From Alkalibacter sp964582705 (GTDB lineage Bacteria > Bacillota > Clostridia > Eubacteriales > Alkalibacteraceae), in assembly GCA_964582705.1 (NCBI GenBank), contig CAZOTE010000108.1, forward strand, positions 1-5,608: 5,608 bases of DNA. The letters run 5' to 3'. The position numbers and the translations under genes were made by a program. Below, piece after piece: positions 1 to 4,868 of the stretch (position 1 is the first letter of the stretch; each line of letters starts with the position of its first letter). Under the pieces are notes generated by a model. The model saw only the letters and a program-made list of their open reading frames with translations. It had not been told where the DNA came from and made no database searches.

Positions 1-114
1 CAATAATGACAGAGTCAAAATGAAACTTGAGGGTAAGAGCATAAATGCTTACCGGGAAAGTCTTGGTATTGTCTAAAAAAGAGTCCAAAAAAACATCCGC
101 ATGCCCAAGTTGCA
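1..114 (+). mobile_element. Right end of an IS3-family insertion sequence (outer boundary approximate)
   Basis: IS3-family elements usually end within some tens of bases of the orfB stop, in a terminal inverted repeat finishing in CA. After the TAA at 74-76 comes an A-rich stretch with GAGTCC (81-86) and then bases 91-114. CA dinucleotides that could be the outer tip lie at 106-107 and 113-114. The left terminal repeat is outside the window, so the exact boundary and any target duplication cannot be determined here. Neighbouring genes begin only at 154, so the IS does not visibly interrupt a gene on this side. Confidence 0.5.
2..76 (+). CDS. IS3-family transposase, C-terminal end only (5' part outside window)
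   Basis: Reading frame 2 is open from the window edge to a TAA at 74-76 and gives a 24-residue tail, NNDRVKMKLEGKSINAYRES followed by LGIV. The pattern N-N-x-R-(V/I)-x-x-K-L-x-G-x-S-x-x-x-Y-R is the usual extreme C-terminus of the OrfB (DDE integrase-like) transposase of IS3-family elements, downstream of the last catalytic Glu. The catalytic DDE residues lie outside the window, so activity cannot be judged. Position and strand mean the element extends to the left and its right end falls just after this stop. Recognition rests on a short tail, but its pattern is distinctive. Confidence 0.72.
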   Translation, partial: NNDRVKMKLEGKSINAYRESLGIV

Positions 115-153
115 GTTTTCTATTGCCAAACACAGCCTGCTGCTCTTATATGT

Positions 154-477
154 TTAATATATGATTTTGAAGATGAGTTGATACTGGAGAAAGCAAAACA
201 CCCCTATTGCAGAAATTATTATTATCATCATCGAAATATCAAAGATCTGCTTTGTTTTAGGCTTGGATTTAAAACCCTTCATTTCATATCCAAAGTATAT
301 TCCATCAACGAAGAATATGCCTGTCATGAAAAATAAAGCTAGAAGGCTTACGAGCATATTTCCGTCCCTTAAGTTGACACTATAAATATACATCAAAGTC
401 GTGGATAAAGGTAAGAACACCTTGTGGATATATTCTCTTTTATCAACGAAATGGTGTATTTTTTTGAAGAAATTCAT
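154..477 (-). CDS. Small three-helix membrane protein of unknown function (107 aa)
   Basis: I do not recognise this protein. It has a short basic N-terminus (KK, then HH, DKRE), followed by hydrophobic segments at about residues 20-35, 41-62 and 82-106, separated by a charged loop (about 66-78, rich in Lys). This predicts a small inner-membrane protein with about three helices and no signal-peptidase site. The ATG at 475-477 is preceded on the - strand by AAAGGG, with 8 bases between, an acceptable Shine-Dalgarno site. It starts 26 bases after the stop of the 35-residue ORF at 504-611 and probably shares its promoter at 635-663. No convincing terminator is visible between its stop and the IS end at about 114. 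It is probably a real gene, given the start signal and coherent membrane topology. Confidence 0.6.
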   Translation of the reverse strand: MNFFKKIHHFVDKREYIHKVFLPLSTTLMYIYSVNLRDGNMLVSLLALFFMTGIFFVDGIYFGYEMKGFKSKPKTKQIFDISMMIIIISAIGVFCFLQYQLIFKIIY

Positions 478-503
478 GGAGACAGCCCTTTCTTATTCTT
501 CTT

Positions 504-611
504 CTACCTTATCGATCTGTAAAACATGAATGATAAAGAAGTCAGTAAAGCTATGTTGATCAGAATGGCGGCAATTGAGAGATTATCGATGGTTTCTATA
601 ATATAACTCAT
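504..611 (-). CDS. Putative 35-aa single-pass membrane microprotein
   Basis: An ATG at 609-611 opens a 35-codon frame ending in TAG at 504-506. Residues 1-10 are polar (MSYIIETIDN), residues 11-30 form one hydrophobic helix (LSIAAILINIALLTSLSFMF), and the tail YRSIR is basic, a typical single-pass microprotein layout with the C-terminus probably inside. It lies directly downstream of a near-consensus promoter (635-663), with a predicted leader of under 20 bases, and 26 bases upstream of the 107-residue membrane protein, suggesting one transcript. The weak point is translation initiation: only a poor SD-like TAAGA precedes the ATG. It could instead be non-coding leader of the downstream gene. 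Confidence 0.42.
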   Translation of the reverse strand: MSYIIETIDNLSIAAILINIALLTSLSFMFYRSIR

Positions 612-634
612 TTTAAAATTAATCTTACAAATTA

Positions 635-663
635 AATATACATTTAAAAATTAGAGATGTCAA
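635..663 (-). promoter_or_regulatory. Sigma-A-type promoter for the small membrane-protein genes
   Basis: On the - strand, TTGACA (658-663) is followed by exactly 17 bases and then TATATT (635-640). The -35 is a perfect consensus match and the -10 matches five of six. Transcription should start near 627-629, just upstream of the ATG at 609-611. It reads away from the MFS gene, so this intergenic region is a divergent promoter region. Confidence 0.72.
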
Positions 664-667
664 TTAG

Positions 668-679
668 TAATTGCAATTA
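668..679. promoter_or_regulatory. 12-bp perfect palindrome beside the -35 box (possible operator)
   Basis: TAATTGCAATTA is a perfect dyad lying five bases upstream of the leftward -35 box (658-663). A second short palindrome, GTAATTAC, follows at 685-692. The position just outside -35 suits an activator or repressor site in the divergent region. Such AT-rich dyads also arise by chance, and no regulator gene is next to it in the window. Confidence 0.33.
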
Positions 680-721
680 ACAGCGTAATTACAAATAAAG
701 CCAAAAAGTGATTGCGTAAGA

Positions 722-757
722 TGCTATGTTTTCTAAAGATAAGGTCTGAACATAGCA
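722..757. repeat. 9-bp inverted repeat, possible hairpin or operator upstream of the MFS gene
   Basis: TGCTATGTT (722-730) is the exact reverse complement of AACATAGCA (749-757), with an 18-base spacer. There is no T-tract after either arm, so it does not look like an intrinsic terminator. It lies about 100 bases upstream of the exporter start, in the divergent region, so a regulator-binding dyad or a leader hairpin are both possible. Confidence 0.4.
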
Positions 758-807
758 ACAAATGCAACATTTTAAGCAATTAAGACATATTTATTGCAAC
801 ATGGTCG

Positions 808-836
808 TGGTAGAATTGAACTAGAGTAATTCAATT
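808..836 (+). promoter_or_regulatory. Extended -10 promoter with overlapping 7-bp dyad, for the MFS exporter
   Basis: TGGTAGAAT at 808-816 fits the extended -10 form TG-N-TANNNT. The -35 region at the proper distance (788-793, TATTTA) is weak, as is common for extended -10 promoters. Transcription would start near 822-824. A dyad with perfect 7-bp arms, AATTGAA (814-820) and TTCAATT (830-836), is centred at 825, right over the predicted start. A bound protein there would block initiation. This is the usual way multidrug exporters are controlled by TetR- or MarR-type repressors, but that regulator is not in the window. Confidence 0.5.
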
Positions 837-847
837 TGCATATTATC

Positions 848-853
848 AGGAGG
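848..853 (+). promoter_or_regulatory. Shine-Dalgarno site that fixes the MFS start at ATG 859
   Basis: A perfect AGGAGG lies five bases before ATG 859. A TTG at 856 in the same frame would leave only two bases, too close for initiation, so ATG 859 is the better start. Confidence 0.85.
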
Positions 854-858
854 ATTTG

Positions 859-2319
859 ATGGATAAAAGTGAAAAGTATGCTCCTTTGATGTCGGTGGTA
901 TTTTTAGGAGCTTTTTTGGCTACCTTGGGATCTACCACAATTAGCATCGCAATACCTGTATTGACACAAGAGTTTGATGCAAGTCTTGATTTGGTCAAAT
1001 GGACCATGTCCGGGTTCATGCTTGCCATGGGTACTGTAGCACCCCTAACAGGATACTTAGGGGAAAAGCTCAGCTACAGAAGGCTCTATATATTGACCCT
1101 CATAGGCTTGCTTGTCGTTTCTGTGCTTATAGTATTCTCTTGGGATATATACTCGTTGATAGTATTTAGGGTCTTTCAAGGTATATTCAGCGGCATACTG
1201 GCCCCGGCTTCAGTAGCATTGATATATCAAATGCTTGAACCAAAACGTCAGGCAAATGCACTTAGCACGTGGACACTTGCTGCAATGCTTGCTCCGGCTA
1301 TTGGTCCGACACTAGGCGGATGGCTTATTTCTTACTTTAGCTGGCAGTCTATATTTGTAATAAATATACCTACAGGAGCCATCGCGCTGGTTCTGGCATT
1401 TAAGTATCTTCCCCATAAGCAGGTTTCCAAAGACAAAGCATTTGATTTGGTCGGGTTTATAACAAGCATCGCAGGTACGCTTCCTTTACTTATTGCATTT
1501 AGCTCGATTTCTCAGTGGGGAATCATCTCCGTCAAATTTATGAGTTTTATTCTCATAGGGATTCTGTTTCTGGCAGTGTTTTTTTACAGGGAATCCAAGA
1601 TTAAGGCTCCGATGCTTGACGTGAATCTATTTAGAAATAAAGTATTTACTATAAGCATTATAATAAGCTGCGTAATTAGTATATCAATATATGCGGGTGC
1701 TATACTGACTCCGGTATTTTTGCAGATAGTACAGGAATTGTCCCCCTTTGATGCCGGAATGATACTCTTTCCATCCTCCCTGATTATGGCTTTATCCATG
1801 CCGTTTGTGGGAAAGGCCTACGACAGGGTGGATCCTTATAAGCTCATAGTGGCAGGAGTGCTTGTAATAGCGCTGGGAACCTGGCAGATGGGAAGACTGA
1901 GCCTTGAGACTAACAAGATGTACGTAACCTTTTGGATGACAGTTAGAAACCTAGGGATATCATTATCCACCATGCCAGCCATGAACTTGGGAATGCAAGT
2001 GGTTCCGGCAATGTTATCAGGGCATGCATCGGCTATTAATAACTGGACGAGACAGGCGGTAGGAGCTTTTGCCTTGGGTATGTTCGGCTCCATGCTAACG
2101 TCAAGGACACTGGCAAACATGGAATTGCTAGTAGCAGAAGGAGGGGATGCTGTTATTGCATACTCTCAAGCTACAGTTGCGAGCATAAACGAGATAAACA
2201 TAATAGCGGCCTTACTGATGGTTATGGGATTACCTTTAGCATTTATGATGAAAAGCGGAGCGTTAAGTGAGGAAGCTGTAAAAACAGAAGAGGACGATGA
2301 AGCAAAAGCCATCATCTAA
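859..2319 (+). CDS. MFS drug exporter, DHA2 family (14-TMS, EmrB/QacA type)
   Basis: This 486-residue protein has the length and 14-helix hydrophobicity of the DHA2 (drug:H+ antiporter-2) branch of the major facilitator superfamily. These are inner-membrane pumps that use the proton gradient to expel drugs or other lipophilic compounds. Visible motifs: motif A in loop 2-3 as G65-Y-L-G-E-K-L-S-Y-R-R75, with Glu where Asp is usual; motif B around R104-V-F-Q-G108; the antiporter motif C as A145-P-A-I-G149-P150-T-L-G153-G154; and a second motif-A-like loop, G318-K-A-Y-D322-R323. The cytoplasmic tail (about 465-486) is strongly acidic. The TM1 signature, normally L-D-x-T-I-V-N-V-A-L-P, reads L23-G-S-T-T-I-S-I-A-I-P33, so the acidic residue is missing. 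The gene is monocistronic, with a promoter at 808-816 and a hairpin terminator 9 bases after its stop. Substrate cannot be predicted. Confidence 0.93.
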   Translation: MDKSEKYAPLMSVVFLGAFLATLGSTTISIAIPVLTQEFDASLDLVKWTMSGFMLAMGTVAPLTGYLGEKLSYRRLYILTLIGLLVVSVLIVFSWDIYSLIVFRVFQGIFSGILAPASVALIYQMLEPKRQANALSTWTLAAMLAPAIGPTLGGWLISYFSWQSIFVINIPTGAIALVLAFKYLPHKQVSKDKAFDLVGFITSIAGTLPLLIAFSSISQWGIISVKFMSFILIGILFLAVFFYRESKIKAPMLDVNLFRNKVFTISIIISCVISISIYAGAILTPVFLQIVQELSPFDAGMILFPSSLIMALSMPFVGKAYDRVDPYKLIVAGVLVIALGTWQMGRLSLETNKMYVTFWMTVRNLGISLSTMPAMNLGMQVVPAMLSGHASAINNWTRQAVGAFALGMFGSMLTSRTLANMELLVAEGGDAVIAYSQATVASINEINIIAALLMVMGLPLAFMMKSGALSEEAVKTEEDDEAKAII

Positions 2320-2328
2320 GTAAAGTTT

Positions 2329-2362
2329 AAAAGCGTCAATTCAAAAATGAATTGACGCTTTT
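2329..2362. terminator. Bidirectional intrinsic terminator after the MFS gene
   Basis: A perfect 15-bp stem (2329-2343 with 2348-2362) with an AAAA loop starts 9 bases after the MFS stop. The outer arms are A4 and T4, so it can terminate from both sides. The stem core GCGTCAAT/ATTGACGC is identical to the core of the hairpin at 3954-3987, while the stem tip differs. Confidence 0.88.
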
Positions 2363-2370
2363 CGATATAA

Positions 2371-2449
2371 TGTCAGCAATTTAAATTAAAAACCCTTTGT
2401 GCATTTTTAAAACAGATCTTTTCGTAAGCAACCTTGGATATTTTTTTAT
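2371..2449. repeat. 79-bp direct repeat, copy 1 (duplicated amidohydrolase 3' end)
   Basis: Aligned base for base with 3994-4072 (offset 1623), this stretch differs at only three positions: 2400 (T vs G), 2431 (A vs G) and 2445 (T vs A), giving 76 of 79 identical. Similarity ends sharply after 2449. On the left, the short spacer to the hairpin is not conserved, although hairpin cores match again beyond it. Both copies have the same orientation. Confidence 0.95.
2373..2449 (-). pseudogene. Displaced C-terminal fragment of the COG2159 amidohydrolase gene
   Basis: Read on the - strand this gives KISKVAYEKICFKNAQRV followed by FNLNC and a TGA (2373-2375). It equals the last 23 residues of the intact enzyme at 3996-4868 except Val for Ala at the position of A272. 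Of the two differences affecting clear codons, 2400 is synonymous (GCA/GCC) and 2431 is A-to-V. An ATG eight bases upstream on the - strand (2450-2452 region) could in principle start a 26-residue peptide, but no Shine-Dalgarno site precedes it. I read this as a gene remnant, not an expressed gene. Confidence 0.9.
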
Positions 2450-2468
2450 CCATGAGGTGAATTTTTAA

Positions 2469-2492
2469 TCGCTGCACAGCGCTGTGCAACGA
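2469..2492. repeat. GC-rich 16-bp perfect palindrome within a 24-bp dyad
   Basis: TGCACAGCGCTGTGCA at 2473-2488 is a perfect palindrome. Pairing resumes outside one mismatched pair (2472/2489) to 2469/2492. It stands out from the AT-rich surroundings and lies about 20 bases inside the end of the 79-bp repeat and 110 bases upstream of the Schlafen-like gene. It could be an operator or a recombination-related site. There is no T-tract, so it is not a standard terminator. Confidence 0.6.
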
Positions 2493-2537
2493 AAAGAATG
2501 AAAACGTGAAATAACGCAACGAAAAATGCAACGAAAG
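2486..2537 (+). repeat. Three direct repeats of GCAACGAAA(A/G)
   Basis: GCAACGAAAA occurs at 2486-2495 and 2516-2525, and GCAACGAAAG at 2528-2537. Start-to-start distances are 30 and 12 bases, roughly three and one helical turns. The first copy overlaps the right arm of the 2473-2488 palindrome. A fourth core copy, inverted (CGTTGC), is at 2544-2549 against the -35 box. Same-face spacing suggests cooperative protein binding. Confidence 0.65.
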
Positions 2538-2550
2538 AGGTAGCGTTGCA
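2527..2550. promoter_or_regulatory. TGCAACG/CGTTGCA dyad overlapping the -35 box (probable operator)
   Basis: TGCAACG (2527-2533) and CGTTGCA (2544-2550) form a perfect 7-bp inverted repeat with a 10-base spacer. The right arm includes five bases of the -35 box TTGCAA (2546-2551), so a bound dimer would compete with RNA polymerase. The encoded protein has a winged helix, making autoregulation a reasonable inference. Confidence 0.52.
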
Positions 2551-2574
2551 AACAGAAAAAAAATATGGTAAAAT
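2546..2574 (+). promoter_or_regulatory. Sigma-A-type promoter of the Schlafen-like gene
   Basis: TTGCAA (2546-2551), a 17-base spacer and TAAAAT (2569-2574), with TG at 2566-2567 adding an extended -10. Transcription should begin near 2581, giving a leader of about 23 bases with AGGGGGTGG (2591-2599) as ribosome binding site before GTG 2604. Confidence 0.78.
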
Positions 2575-2603
2575 CAACCTATACTTATTAAGGGGGTGGA
2601 CTT

Positions 2604-3881
2604 GTGCAAACTAATGAAAGTTATCATCTAGAATTCAAAGAAGAAGTTTCAAGAACTTTTTTAAAGACAGTTAGTGCCTATGCTAATTATAATGATGGAG
2701 AAATAATATTCGGTGTAGATGACAATGGAAAAGCAGTGGGCATAAAAGAGAGTTCAAAGGAAGAGTCATTGAGAATTGAAAATATGATTAATGATTCGAT
2801 TGACCCAGTACCTAATTTTAAAATTCACGTTAATGAAATAGGAGAAAAGAAGATTATTATTCTAGAAGTAAAAAGAGGTAACGATACTCCGTATTATTAC
2901 AAAGGAAAAGCTTATAAAAGAGCGGATACTGCAACAATAGAAGTGGACAGATTTGAACTTAGAAGGCTTGCTATGGAAGGGATAAATATGCATTATGAAG
3001 ATAGAAAAGCATCATCTCAAGATTTGAGTTTTAGTACATTAGAGGCTAATTTAAAAGAGGAAGCGGGGATAGAGAGAATCAGCTTGGATATTCTAAAGAC
3101 CCTTAATTTATATAATAGAGATGGATATTATAATACCGCCGGAGAACTGTTGGCAGATCGAAACGACATAGCGTTTTCCGGGATTGATATCGTTAAATTT
3201 GGGAAAGATATCAATAAAGTTTTGTATAGAAAAACAATAAGCAATTGCTCGTTGTTAGTGCAATTTTATAGCACAATAGATATCTTTGAGCAATATTATA
3301 TATTTGAAGAGATAACGGGGTATAATAGAATAAACAAAGAGTTAATTCCAAAAGAAGCCTTTAGAGAGTCTTTAGCAAATGCCATTGTACATAGAGTTTG
3401 GGATACCAACTCATATATACAAATAGCAATGTATGATGATCGAATAGAAATAAGCTCTCCTGGTGGATTGCCGGCCGGCATTTCTAAAGAGGAATACTTG
3501 TATGGAAATATTTCGATTTTGAGAAATCCAATAATAGCAGGAGTTTTTAATAGATTAAATATTATTGAGAAGTTTGGAACTGGGATAGCAAGAATCAATA
3601 AAGAGTATATTGATAGCATATCAAAACCTGATTTTGATGTGAGTGAAAATAGAATTAAAATCATACTCCCGATTATTGAAATCAATAAATTGAGTTTATC
3701 TAAAGATGAGGGTTTTATTTACGAGTTAATAAAAAAAGAGGTAGAGATATCAAGAAAGGAAATTGATTTAAAAACAGGATTTGATAAGTCAAAGACTCTA
3801 AGGATACTAAAAAGTCTTGCAGATAAAAATATCATAAGTAGATTAGGCGATGGGCCTGCGGTAATTTATAAGCTAAAGTAG
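2604..3881 (+). CDS. Schlafen AlbA_2 / RecG-like ATP-binding protein with winged helix (COG2865 type)
   Basis: The 425-residue protein matches the layout of COG2865 proteins. Residues 7-118 are an AlbA_2 (Schlafen-like) domain: L9-E-F-K12, then S24-A-Y-A-N-Y-N-D-G32, F36-G-V-D-D40 and Y104-K-R106. Residues about 250-335 match the region annotated as RecG C-terminal-like (HATPase_c_4): E255, N259-A-I-V-H263-R, D279-R-I-E-I, S285-P-G-G-L-P290 and G325-T-G327. The usual HRD reads HRV here. Residues about 365-425 look like a winged helix-turn-helix. E5, E10 and D40 align with the nuclease triad described for mammalian Schlafens. The GTG start is chosen for its strong site AGGGGGTGG five bases upstream, and it keeps E5. 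It may be a regulator, an RNA-acting nuclease or a defence protein; the sequence does not decide. It has its own promoter and sits alone between 79-bp repeats. Confidence 0.88.
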   Translation: MQTNESYHLEFKEEVSRTFLKTVSAYANYNDGEIIFGVDDNGKAVGIKESSKEESLRIENMINDSIDPVPNFKIHVNEIGEKKIIILEVKRGNDTPYYYKGKAYKRADTATIEVDRFELRRLAMEGINMHYEDRKASSQDLSFSTLEANLKEEAGIERISLDILKTLNLYNRDGYYNTAGELLADRNDIAFSGIDIVKFGKDINKVLYRKTISNCSLLVQFYSTIDIFEQYYIFEEITGYNRINKELIPKEAFRESLANAIVHRVWDTNSYIQIAMYDDRIEISSPGGLPAGISKEEYLYGNISILRNPIIAGVFNRLNIIEKFGTGIARINKEYIDSISKPDFDVSENRIKIILPIIEINKLSLSKDEGFIYELIKKEVEISRKEIDLKTGFDKSKTLRILKSLADKNIISRLGDGPAVIYKLK

Positions 3882-3953
3882 AGTTGTTTGCTAGTAAATG
3901 CTGCCACGTTGTCAGGAAATGAATGGGCTACAAACAGGTACATGCTAAAAACT
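3882..3953. other. Short spacer between Schlafen-like gene and terminator, no gene seen
   Basis: Seventy-two bases hold no ORF with a start signal. A weak inverted pair, TGTTTG (3885-3890) with CAAACA (3931-3936), is far apart and unlikely to be functional. Reading through the TAG at 3879-3881 would add 40 codons in frame that cross the terminator and end at a TAA in the repeat, without a recognisable domain. Confidence 0.5.
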
Positions 3954-3987
3954 AAAAAGCGTCAATCCCTTTGGATTGACGCTTTTT
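3954..3987. terminator. Bidirectional intrinsic terminator between convergent genes
   Basis: A perfect 15-bp stem (3954-3968 with 3973-3987), loop CTTT, with A5 and T5 outer arms. It lies 72 bases after the Schlafen-like stop on one side and eight bases after the amidohydrolase stop on the other, so it can serve both. It shares the stem core GCGTCAAT/ATTGACGC with the hairpin at 2329-2362, but its tip pairs are CC/GG instead of TCA/TGA. Confidence 0.9.
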
Positions 3988-3993
3988 ATAGTC

Positions 3994-4072
3994 TGTCAGC
4001 AATTTAAATTAAAAACCCTTTGGGCATTTTTAAAACAGATCTTTTCGTAAGCAGCCTTGGATATTTTATTAT
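3994..4072. repeat. 79-bp direct repeat, copy 2 (3' end of intact amidohydrolase gene)
   Basis: This is the partner of 2371-2449, with 76 of 79 bases shared. It covers the last 25 codons, the stop codon (3996-3998) and two further bases of the intact gene. The gene is continuous through it, so this is the functional end. Confidence 0.95.
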
Positions 4073-4868
4073 TCTCTAAAGCTTCATCTAAAAAGCTGCC
4101 TAAGGGGAAGTGCATATCTGTATTTACCATATCTGTGCCAAACATCAGCTGATCTTGAAACCTTTCAAGAAAAGCATAGCCAAACTCAGGGTCTCTCATA
4201 ATGGCGTTTCCACCACTGTTGGCAGATAGATCTCCATAGAGGTTTGGGTGTTTTTCCAAAAGCTCCGGAAGCCTGCCGCCAGGCTTTACTTGCCCGGTAG
4301 GGTAATCGTTTCGAGTCTCATAGTCCATAGGCATTTCTCCCCCTATTTCGTACCAAAATGGCTGAGAATGGCCAATGATGACAAGTTGAGGAAACTTTAA
4401 AAGGGCGTTTTCCAAAAGCGGAAGGCCGGGCTCGTCCACTATTCCGTAATTAAAGCCGGGTTTTGGGCTCATATGAAACAGAAAGGGAAGCTCAAGGTCT
4501 TGGCAAGCAGACAAAACTGATTCTACCCAGGGGTCGTCTAATCGATAATTAGCAGTAAATTCACCTACCCCTTTGGCATTTAGAGCTTTGTAGTGACTTA
4601 GCCTTTCAACAAGATTTTTTTGATTGTTGACATCGATATTGCATAGCCACGAAAAAGTTTCCGGGTATTTATGAGCTAGGGCGCAGGCATCGATGTTTTG
4701 GCCAAAATGCCCAGCGTCTTCTCCTCCGGATAGAATAATTCCATGTACTACATCGTTTTCTTCCATGTATTTCTTCATAGCTCTACCGTCAGAAAAGAAG
4801 TAGGGTTCAAAGAAACCGTCTAATCCATCGTAAGCCACGTGAAGGTGAATATCTATTTTTTTATTCAT
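3996..4868 (-). CDS. Metal-dependent amidohydrolase, TIM-barrel (Amidohydro_2, COG2159 type)
   Basis: The 290-residue soluble protein has the ligand pattern of the amidohydrolase-2 family, which includes metal-dependent hydrolases and decarboxylases. The first strand carries D6-I-H8-L-H10 (the HxH pair), then G102-E103-F, H132 in LPFLFH, H167 in IIGHSQPFW, and D246 in MFGTD, the usual terminal Asp of the site. Length is normal for the family and there is no signal peptide, so it is cytoplasmic. The ATG at 4866-4868 has AGGAGTG (4874-4880) five bases upstream on the - strand. It begins 24 bases after the TRAP permease stop, so the two are probably co-transcribed and the enzyme may act on the imported compound. 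The exact reaction (C-N, C-O or C-C cleavage) cannot be told. Its last 25 codons are duplicated at 2371-2449. Confidence 0.88.
   Translation of the reverse strand: MNKKIDIHLHVAYDGLDGFFEPYFFSDGRAMKKYMEENDVVHGIILSGGEDAGHFGQNIDACALAHKYPETFSWLCNIDVNNQKNLVERLSHYKALNAKGVGEFTANYRLDDPWVESVLSACQDLELPFLFHMSPKPGFNYGIVDEPGLPLLENALLKFPQLVIIGHSQPFWYEIGGEMPMDYETRNDYPTGQVKPGGRLPELLEKHPNLYGDLSANSGGNAIMRDPEFGYAFLERFQDQLMFGTDMVNTDMHFPLGSFLDEALENNKISKAAYEKICFKNAQRVFNLNC

Larger units (their letters stand above)
2371..3993. mobile_element. Putative one-gene islet inserted at the 3' end of the amidohydrolase gene
   Basis: The Schlafen-like gene and its promoter are enclosed by two same-orientation copies of the amidohydrolase 3' end (2371-2449 and 3994-4072). 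The intact enzyme gene joins the right copy, and the left copy is an orphaned 3' fragment beyond the insert. This is the footprint expected when an element integrates within a gene's 3' end while supplying a replacement end. Codon usage of the enclosed gene (many AGA, ATA, AAA) looks more AT-rich than that of its neighbours, by eye. No integrase, transposase or IS terminal repeat is seen inside, so the movement mechanism is unknown. Local duplication or recombination with a diverged allele could give the same picture. Confidence 0.55.

Noticed and set aside
671..699. Rightward promoter with TTGCAA (671-676) and AATAAA (694-699)
   Set aside because: The -10 lacks both key T positions, and the TTGCAA is part of the TAATTGCAATTA palindrome.
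841..846. TATTAT as a -10 box for the MFS gene
   Set aside because: A start about seven bases downstream would fall at the end of the AGGAGG site, leaving no usable leader.
846..2120. Minus-strand ORFs of 60-94 codons inside the MFS gene
   Set aside because: They lie opposite a clear 14-helix transporter frame, have no ribosome binding sites and show no protein character of their own.
2373..2452. Possible 26-residue peptide gene starting with an ATG at the edge of the displaced amidohydrolase fragment
   Set aside because: There is no Shine-Dalgarno site or promoter on that strand, and its content is simply the tail of the neighbouring enzyme.
2486..2549. CRISPR-like array from the GCAACG repeats
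   Set aside because: Units are only about 10 bases with uneven steps of 30 and 12, and no Cas gene is present.
3296..3685. 129-codon minus-strand ORF inside the Schlafen-like gene
   Set aside because: It is antisense to conserved ATP-binding motifs. Its hydrophobic look comes from complementing Lys/Asn/Glu-rich codons.
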